Positions 58,911-64,000 of a stretch of DNA of 64,000 nt are shown in pieces (position 1 is the stretch's first letter; every line of letters starts with the position of its first letter). Under the pieces are notes generated by a model that worked only from the letters and a program-made list of their open reading frames with translations, was not told where the DNA came from and did not search any database. The translations under genes were made by a program, and so were the position numbers. This DNA is from Dermabacter sp. (lineage in GTDB: Bacteria > Actinomycetota > Actinomycetes > Actinomycetales > Dermabacteraceae), in contig JAUNTX010000010.1 in the NCBI GenBank assembly GCA_030538475.1, forward strand, positions 26,179 to 90,178. The letters are read 5' to 3'.

Positions 58911-58992
58911 TACCGGGTACGGGACTCGAACCCGTACGTCCGAAGACAACGCATTTTGAGTGCGCCGCGTCTACCAATTTCGCCAACCCGGC
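58911..58992 (-). tRNA. tRNA-Leu, anticodon CAA
   Basis: Read on the minus strand the 82-nt sequence folds as a class II tRNA. The acceptor stem GCCGGGT pairs with ACCCGGT, the discriminator base is A, and the anticodon loop CTCAAAA gives CAA (codon UUG). A long variable arm (TTGTCTTCGGAC region) and a T arm with GGTTCGAGTCC are present. The 3' CCA is not encoded. The variable arm and anticodon both support leucine. Confidence 0.95.
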
Positions 58993-59020
58993 TTCTGTGC
59001 CCGCGTGAGCAGGCACGCGC

Positions 59021-59029
59021 TATAGACTA
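59021..59029. promoter_or_regulatory. Overlapping divergent -10 boxes for tRNA-Leu and the response regulator
   Basis: TATAGACTA reads as TATAGA/TAGACT on the plus strand and as TAGTCT/CTATAG on the minus strand. The minus reading puts a start about 25 nt before tRNA-Leu; the plus reading puts a start near 59034. No clear -35 on either side. Confidence 0.45.
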
Positions 59030-59180
59030 GCGGGTGAACGGGCATCTGCGCACACCGACGCCGCTGGCGGCTGTGGGGCGGTGCACACCCGGCACGCGCT
59101 CCGTGCCCGCACCGAGGTCGGGGATCCCGGCGGGGTGGGGGAGCGCGATCATCAACGACCAACGTGAAGCGATAGGTGTC

Positions 59181-59891
59181 ATGAACGAGACCGAGAACCT
59201 GAAGGAAACGGCCGAGGAAGTCCAGGAGGTGGACGCGGTAGAGACGGACGCCGCGGAGGCTCCCGCGCCGAAGGCGCCGAAGAAGGCCGCGACGAAGGGC
59301 GGAGCATCGGTGCGTCGTCGCGCCATCGTTGCCGAAGACGAGAGCCTCATCCGCATGGACATTGTGGAGACGCTGACGGAGGCGGGCTACGAGGTCGTGG
59401 CAGCTGTCGGTGACGGCGCGAGCGCCGTGGACAAGACCCGCGAGTTGCTCCCGGACATCGTGGTGATGGACGTGAAGATGCCGCAGATGGATGGCGTGAG
59501 CGCCGCCGAGATCATCGGCAAGGAGCACCTGGCGCCCGTGGTCATGCTCACCGCCTTCTCGCAGAAGGAGCTCGTGGAGCGGGCGCGCGATGCCGGCGCC
59601 ATGGCGTTCGTGGTCAAGCCCTTTACGCCCGCCGATCTGCTTCCGGCCATCGAGATCGCCGTGTCGCGCTACCAGCAGATCAATGCGCTGAGCTCCGAGA
59701 TTCACGACATGGAGGAGCGCTTCGAGACGCGCAAGCGCGTGGACCGCGCGAAGGGCCTGCTGCAGTCGAACATGAACCTCAGCGAGCCGGACGCGTTCCG
59801 CTGGATCCAGAAGACCTCGATGGATCGGCGCCTCACGATGCGTGAGGTCGCCGATGCCGTGATCGATCAGCTGGGCGGCACGAAGGACTAG
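59181..59891 (+). CDS. ANTAR-domain response regulator (PdtaR type)
   Basis: Two-component output protein that in relatives binds dual-hexaloop RNA hairpins and blocks termination. The 236-residue protein has an unusual 45-residue N-terminal stretch rich in Glu, Ala and Lys. A receiver domain follows (RRAIVAEDESLIRMDIVETL, phospho-acceptor Asp97 in DIVVMDVKMPQMDG, VVMLTAFSQ, VVKPFTPADL), then a coiled-coil linker and a C-terminal ANTAR domain (RFETRKRVDRAKGLLQSNMN to MREVADAVIDQLG). The kinase partner is not in the window. The ATG at MNETEN has a weak ribosome-binding site; an in-frame GTG at 59034 would add 49 unconvincing residues. Confidence 0.9.
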   Translation: MNETENLKETAEEVQEVDAVETDAAEAPAPKAPKKAATKGGASVRRRAIVAEDESLIRMDIVETLTEAGYEVVAAVGDGASAVDKTRELLPDIVVMDVKMPQMDGVSAAEIIGKEHLAPVVMLTAFSQKELVERARDAGAMAFVVKPFTPADLLPAIEIAVSRYQQINALSSEIHDMEERFETRKRVDRAKGLLQSNMNLSEPDAFRWIQKTSMDRRLTMREVADAVIDQLGGTKD

Positions 59892-59907
59892 GGCCGCGCC
59901 GCCGCGC

Positions 59908-60372
59908 TCAGGCGCGAGGCGGCAGCAGGTGCGCGCTTCCGAGGACGGTACACAGCAGTGTGCCGTCCTCTGCGCGTACCTCGACCAGATAGCTCGTGAC
60001 CTGTCGGCCCAGGTGCTGGGCGCGCGCCGTCGCGGTGACGGTACCGGTGCGGCCGGGCTTGTGGTGGGTGGCCGAGAAGGTGGTGCCGACGGCCTGGGCG
60101 CCCTCGCCGTAGAGGTCCCAGCCGTGGAGCACACCGGCGAGCGAGACGAGGGATTCGGCGAGCGCGATGGAGGCGCCGCCGTGAAGCAGGCCGACGGGCT
60201 GCGTGTTGCCCTCGATGGGCATGGTCATGATGCCGCCGTCGGGCCGAAGTTCTACGATCTCCATGCCCATGCGTTCACACAGCGTTCCCTTGAGGGAGGC
60301 GCGGACGCGGTCGGCCATGGGGTGACTGCCCTGCGTGGTGCTGGCAGCCGGGGTTTGTCCTGTCGATTCCAT
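59908..60372 (-). CDS. Hotdog-fold thioesterase (PaaI type)
   Basis: Predicted acyl-CoA thioesterase, substrate unknown. The 154-residue protein has one hotdog domain with MPIEGNTQPVGLLHGGASIA (the HGG motif that begins the long helix and shapes the active site), ESLVSLAGVL, GTTFSATHHKPGRTGTVTAT and LCTVLGSAHLL. The gene is regularly found beside polA in actinobacteria. Start uncertain: the ATG giving MESTGQ is used, but MADRVRAS 54 nt further in is also possible, and the putative polA promoter overlaps the first choice. Confidence 0.82.
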   Translation of the reverse strand: MESTGQTPAASTTQGSHPMADRVRASLKGTLCERMGMEIVELRPDGGIMTMPIEGNTQPVGLLHGGASIALAESLVSLAGVLHGWDLYGEGAQAVGTTFSATHHKPGRTGTVTATARAQHLGRQVTSYLVEVRAEDGTLLCTVLGSAHLLPPRA

Positions 60373-60383
60373 CCGCCTAGCGT
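60355..60383 (+). promoter_or_regulatory. Candidate polA promoter (TTGTCC-17-TAGCGT)
   Basis: TTGTCC and TAGCGT are 17 nt apart, ending 14 nt before the polA ATG, so the leader would be only about 7 nt. The element overlaps the presumed first codons of the divergent thioesterase gene. Confidence 0.5.
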
Positions 60384-60397
60384 GACACACTTGAGCC

Positions 60398-63106
60398 ATG
60401 AGTGAGAGCACTTCCGGCACCGAGCCCCAGCGAATTGTCATCATCGACGGGCACGCGATGGCGTTTCGCGCCTACTTCGCCCTCCCTCCGGAGTCCTTCG
60501 TCAACGGGCAGGGCCAGGCGACGAACGCCGTGTATGGCTTCACGCGGATGATCTTCAACATCGTGAAGAACGAGCAGCCGACCCACATCGCGGTGGCGTT
60601 CGATCTGCCCGGCGGCACGTTCCGCGACCGGATCTACGATCAGTACAAGGCGGGCCGCGACGCCACGCCGGAGCCGTTCAAGGGTCAGATCGCCCTCATT
60701 CAGCAGGTGCTCGACGCTCTCGGGGTGTCGTGGTGGACGGTGGAGGACTTCGAGGCCGACGACATCGTGGCCTCAATTGCGACGATTGCCGATGCGGCGG
60801 GGGTTCAGCCGCTGCTCGTGACGAGTGATCGCGACGCGATCCAGCTCGTGAGCGACACCGTGACGCTGCTGCAGCCCGTGAAGGGCGTGACGGAGATGCG
60901 GCGCATGACGCCCGCGGCGGTCGAGGAGAAGTACCTCGTGAGCCCCGCCCAGTATCCGGAGCTCGCGGCTCTCGTGGGCGAAAGCGCGGACAATCTGCCG
61001 GGCGTGCCCGGAGTGGGGCCGAAGACGGCGGCGAAGTGGCTGGGGCAGTTCGGTTCGCTCGAGGCGCTCTTTGAGCGGGCCGACGAGATCGGGGGCAAGG
61101 CCGGGCAGAGCTTCCGCGATCACCTGGAGGCGGTGCGGCGCAATCGGCAGATGAACGCCGCGGTGCGCGATCTTGACCTGCCGACGGACTTTTCCGCGTA
61201 CGCGCTGGGCCGGGGCGACCGGGTGCAGATCAACGCCCGCTTCGACGATCTGGCGTTCGGCCCAACGATCCGGCGCGACATTCCCGCGGCGCTCGTGAGT
61301 TCGGATTCTCCCGAGCTCCCCGAGGAGCCGATCACTGCCAATCCCACGGTTCCGGTGCTCACCCCGGGTGTGGGGGAGCTCGAGTTGGCGCTCGGCACGC
61401 ACGCCGCGACCGGCGGCGCCATCGTCGCCGAGGGCGCGTACGTGGCGGGGCTCGCGCGGCTCGACGCACTCGCGGTCGCCACTTCGAGCGCGACGATCAT
61501 CGTGGACCTCGGGCAGCTGGCCGACGAGGGCGACGACATGGCCGCGCTGCGGCGCTGGTGCCGAAACTCCGTCATCCCGAAGAGCGCCGCGGACACGAAA
61601 CTCGCCGCGCACCTGCTCGGCGCGATCGACGCCGAGGTGCGCGGCTGGACGCTGGATTTGTCGCTCGCCGAGTTCCTGTGTCGGCCCGATCAGCGGCCCG
61701 CGGACGTGGCGGGGCTCGCGATGCGGCACCTGCGCGAGGACCTCGAGCATGCCGACGGGGCGGCGCAGGGCGCGCTCGACCTGGACGCGGAGGCCAGCAC
61801 GGCCGCTCTCGTGGCGCGGGCCCGCGCGGTGTGGCGCATGGGGCCGCTGCTCGAAGCCGACCTCGACGCGCACGCCTCGAGGGCGATCCACGACGACCTC
61901 GAACTGCCGCTCGCCTCGGTGATCGGCCGCATGGAGAGCGCGGGGATCCAGGTGAGCGCCGACCAGCTCGGGACGCTCGATGCCGCCCACGCGGAGTCGC
62001 AGCAGCGCGTGGCGGAAGAGGCGTTCTCGCACATCGGCGGCGAGCCGATCAACCTGGGCTCGCCGAAGCAACTGCAGACCGTGCTGTTTGAGCGCCTCGG
62101 GATGCCTCCTACGCGCAAAACCAAGACGGGCTTTTCGACCGATGCCGAATCGCTCTCGGACCTCTTCGTCAAGACCGGCCACCCGTTCCTCTCCTCCCTG
62201 CTCGCGCACCGGGATGTCACGAAGCTGCGCCAGATCATCGAGACGCTGCGCAAGTCCGTGAGCGCGGACGGCCGGATCCACACGACGCTCGCCCAGAACG
62301 TCGCCGCGACGGGCCGCCTCGCCTCCTCGAACCCGAACCTGCAGAACATTCCCGCGCGCACCGAGGCCGGGCGCCAAATCCGCGGGGCTTTCGGTACAAG
62401 CGAGGGCTACGAGAGCCTGCTCACGGCGGACTACTCGCAGATCGAGATGCGGATCATGGCGCACCTGAGCGGCGACGAGGGGCTCATCCACGCGTTCCGC
62501 GAGGGCGAAGACCTCCACAACTTCGTGGCCTCCCAGGTGTTCGGGACGCCCGTGGATCAGGTGACGAGCGAGGAGCGAGCAAAGACGAAGGCCGTGAGCT
62601 ACGGCCTCGCCTACGGGCTCTCGGCGTTCGGACTGGCGCGCCAGCTGCACATCCCCCAGGCCGACGCGACCGCGCTGCGCGATCAGTACTTCGAGCGCTT
62701 CGGCGGGGTGCGCGACTACCTCCGCGAGAGCGTCGAGCGGGCGCGCGAGGCCGGATACACCGAAACGCTGCTCGGCCGCCGCCGGTACCTGCCGGACCTC
62801 ACGAGCGACAATCGGCAGCGGCGGGAGAACGCCGAGCGAGTGGCCCTCAATTCGCCCATTCAGGGCAGCGCGGCCGACATCATCAAGCTCGCGATGCTGC
62901 GGGTTGACGCTCGACTGCGGGCCGCGGGCGCGGCCTCGCGGCTGCTGCTCCAGGTCCACGACGAACTCATCGTCGAGGTGGCCCCGGGGGAGGGCGAGGC
63001 CGTCACGGCGCTCGTGCGCGAGGGCATGGAAGGCGCCTACGCGCTCGACGTGCCAATGGACGTGTCGGTGGGCCGGGGCGTGACATGGCTCGAGGCCGCC
63101 CACTGA
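60398..63106 (+). CDS. polA: DNA polymerase I
   Basis: Repair and Okazaki-fragment polymerase. The 902-residue protein has an N-terminal 5'-3' exonuclease (about 1-300: IIDGHAMAFRAYFALPP, VAFDLPGG, EADDIVASIATIA, and the helix-hairpin-helix GVPGVGPKTAAKWL). The middle domain (about 310-500) is a 3'-5' exonuclease fold without the acidic catalytic residues, so no proofreading is expected, as in mycobacteria. The C-terminal polymerase has motif A LTADYSQIEMRIMAH, motif B region AKTKAVSYGLAYGLS and motif C LLQVHDELIVEV. Confidence 0.97.
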   Translation: MSESTSGTEPQRIVIIDGHAMAFRAYFALPPESFVNGQGQATNAVYGFTRMIFNIVKNEQPTHIAVAFDLPGGTFRDRIYDQYKAGRDATPEPFKGQIALIQQVLDALGVSWWTVEDFEADDIVASIATIADAAGVQPLLVTSDRDAIQLVSDTVTLLQPVKGVTEMRRMTPAAVEEKYLVSPAQYPELAALVGESADNLPGVPGVGPKTAAKWLGQFGSLEALFERADEIGGKAGQSFRDHLEAVRRNRQMNAAVRDLDLPTDFSAYALGRGDRVQINARFDDLAFGPTIRRDIPAALVSSDSPELPEEPITANPTVPVLTPGVGELELALGTHAATGGAIVAEGAYVAGLARLDALAVATSSATIIVDLGQLADEGDDMAALRRWCRNSVIPKSAADTKLAAHLLGAIDAEVRGWTLDLSLAEFLCRPDQRPADVAGLAMRHLREDLEHADGAAQGALDLDAEASTAALVARARAVWRMGPLLEADLDAHASRAIHDDLELPLASVIGRMESAGIQVSADQLGTLDAAHAESQQRVAEEAFSHIGGEPINLGSPKQLQTVLFERLGMPPTRKTKTGFSTDAESLSDLFVKTGHPFLSSLLAHRDVTKLRQIIETLRKSVSADGRIHTTLAQNVAATGRLASSNPNLQNIPARTEAGRQIRGAFGTSEGYESLLTADYSQIEMRIMAHLSGDEGLIHAFREGEDLHNFVASQVFGTPVDQVTSEERAKTKAVSYGLAYGLSAFGLARQLHIPQADATALRDQYFERFGGVRDYLRESVERAREAGYTETLLGRRRYLPDLTSDNRQRRENAERVALNSPIQGSAADIIKLAMLRVDARLRAAGAASRLLLQVHDELIVEVAPGEGEAVTALVREGMEGAYALDVPMDVSVGRGVTWLEAAH

Positions 63107-63124
63107 GCCGTCGGCCCCGCCACT

Positions 63125-63169
63125 CCCCGCACCCGCGTGTGGGGTTGCTCACGCCAGCGGGGTGCGGGG
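63125..63169 (+). terminator. Probable hairpin terminator after polA
   Basis: A 10-bp stem (CCCCGCACCC with GGGTGCGGGG) on a 25-nt loop lies just after the polA stop; no T-run follows. Confidence 0.5.
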
Positions 63170-63189
63170 CCCGTCGGCCCGCATAGTCG

Positions 63190-63219
63190 TTGACCCCGCG
63201 CGCCCCGGGCGCGTATTGT
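63190..63219 (+). promoter_or_regulatory. rpsA promoter (TTGACC-18-TATTGT)
   Basis: The best sigma-70-type promoter in the window: TTGACC and TATTGT with an 18-nt GC-rich spacer, about 90 nt before the rpsA ATG. The leader of about 80 nt is long enough for feedback by S1, but no structure is recognised. Confidence 0.7.
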
Positions 63220-63307
63220 TGGATGCGTATGGCTACCTGCGCCCCCGCGCGCGGCCATGCATGACACTGCACCAACTACTACCTGTCCCGACGGAGTCAC
63301 CACCTAC

Positions 63308-64000
63308 ATGACCACCAATACCGCACCTCAGATCGCCATCAACGACATCGGTAGCGAAGAGGACCTCCTCGCCGCGATCGATTCGACCATCAAGTACTTC
63401 AACGATGGCGACATCGTCGAGGGCACCGTCGTCAAGGTGGACCGGGACGAGGTTCTTCTTGACATCGGTTACAAGACCGAAGGCGTCATCCCCTCGCGCG
63501 AACTCTCCATCAAGCACGACGTCGATCCCGACGACGTGGTTGAGGTGGGCGACGAAGTCGAGGCCCTGGTCCTCCAGAAGGAAGACAAAGAAGGCCGCCT
63601 GATCCTCTCCAAGAAGCGCGCCCAGTACGAGCGCGCCTGGGGCTCCATCGAGGAGATCAAGGAAAACGAAGGCGTCGTCACCGGCACCGTCATCGAAGTG
63701 GTCAAGGGTGGCCTCATCGTGGACATCGGCCTGCGCGGCTTCCTGCCCGCCTCGCTCGTGGAGATGCGCCGCGTGCGCGACCTGCAGCCCTACATCGGCC
63801 AGGAACTCGAAGCGAAGATCATCGAGCTCGACAAGAACCGCAACAACGTGGTCCTCTCGCGTCGCGCCTACCTCGAAGAGACCCAGGCGTCCGTGCGCAC
63901 CGACTTCCTGCAGACCCTGCAGAAGGGCCAGGTCCGCGACGGCCACGTCTCCTCGATCGTCAACTTCGGTGCGTTCGTGGACCTCGGCGGCGTCGACGGC
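63308..64000 (+). CDS. rpsA: 30S ribosomal protein S1, 5' part
   Basis: Largest small-subunit protein, helping mRNA bind the ribosome. The window ends inside the gene after 231 codons with no stop. The first S1/OB domain begins near residue 36 (GDIVEGTVVKVDRDEVLLDI, ending GRLILSKKRAQYERAW), the second near residue 120 (GVVTGTVIEVVKGGLIVDI, ending NNVVLSRRAYLEE), and the third starts at GQVRDGHVSSIVNFGAFVDL. Actinobacterial S1 normally has four such domains, so a little over half is missing. GGAG lies 12 nt before the ATG. Confidence 0.96.
   Translation, partial: MTTNTAPQIAINDIGSEEDLLAAIDSTIKYFNDGDIVEGTVVKVDRDEVLLDIGYKTEGVIPSRELSIKHDVDPDDVVEVGDEVEALVLQKEDKEGRLILSKKRAQYERAWGSIEEIKENEGVVTGTVIEVVKGGLIVDIGLRGFLPASLVEMRRVRDLQPYIGQELEAKIIELDKNRNNVVLSRRAYLEETQASVRTDFLQTLQKGQVRDGHVSSIVNFGAFVDLGGVDG

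Noticed and set aside
61300..61900. PolA middle domain lacking the acidic exonuclease residues, first noted as a possible lost function
   Set aside because: Loss of proofreading in this domain is widespread in actinobacterial and several other PolA proteins.

Overview
The window is GC-rich chromosomal DNA from an actinobacterium, probably of the order Micrococcales. The evidence is gene content: mihF, an actinobacterial rpoZ, sepH, families DUF3710/DUF3159/DUF3093/DUF4193/DUF5998, a PdtaR-type ANTAR regulator, SufR-led suf genes, and PyrR acting beside a ribosome-binding site. Most codons end in G or C, so almost every gene casts long open frames on other strands; those are omitted. I cannot name the genus. 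Genes are packed tightly, often with ATGA, GTGA or TGATG overlaps. I see no insertion sequence, prophage, CRISPR array, toxin-antitoxin pair or biosynthetic cluster.

Layout. 1-5.4 kb: the 3' part of parE coupled to hisF, then a hexose-6-phosphate mutarotase gene and parC on the opposite strand. 5.4-19.8 kb: a GNAT/acyl-CoA synthetase fusion, DUF5998 and a phosphodiesterase; sepH divergent from DUF4193; DUF3093; dut-DUF3710-OB fold-DUF3159; two RCK/TrkA-like potassium-channel regulators beside a KimA-like permease; and a TrmA/RlmD-type RNA methyltransferase. 19.8-26.2 kb: aconitase behind a 22-bp perfect palindrome, then map, heme A synthase and an ABC exporter on the minus strand. 26.3-33.7 kb: a thiol-dependent hydroquinone reductase, sufR-sufB-sufD-Rieske-sufC-sufT (no sufS or sufU), and alanine dehydrogenase. 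33.8-36.7 kb: an ABC-F protein, efp and nusB. 36.7-45.5 kb: a complete pyrimidine operon, pyrR-pyrB-pyrC-(PH-like)-carA-carB-pyrF, with a PyrR-type RNA hairpin just upstream of the pyrR start. 45.6-49.7 kb: mihF-gmk-rpoZ-coaBC-metK. 49.7-57.0 kb: hisI-trpE-(membrane)-(HGxxPAAW)-(DUF2752)-trpC-trpB-trpA-lgt. 57.3-64 kb: pyk, tRNA-Leu(CAA), an ANTAR response regulator, a thioesterase, polA and the 5' part of rpsA.

How the genes work together. Most of the window is core metabolism and information processing: pyrimidine and tryptophan synthesis, Fe-S cluster assembly feeding aconitase, heme A for cytochrome oxidase, topoisomerase IV, DNA polymerase I, and several translation factors. Regulation visible in the DNA includes the aconitase palindrome, the PyrR hairpin, several good terminators, and a recurring TANNNT box 6-8 nt before start codons that suggests leaderless transcripts.

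I do not see a clear undescribed defence or accessory system. The observations most worth a second look are small: a tandem 17-bp repeat that builds two chained six-codon frames in front of dut, a suf operon without its cysteine desulfurase, the aconitase operator, and a possible potassium-uptake module made of a KimA-like permease and two RCK proteins.
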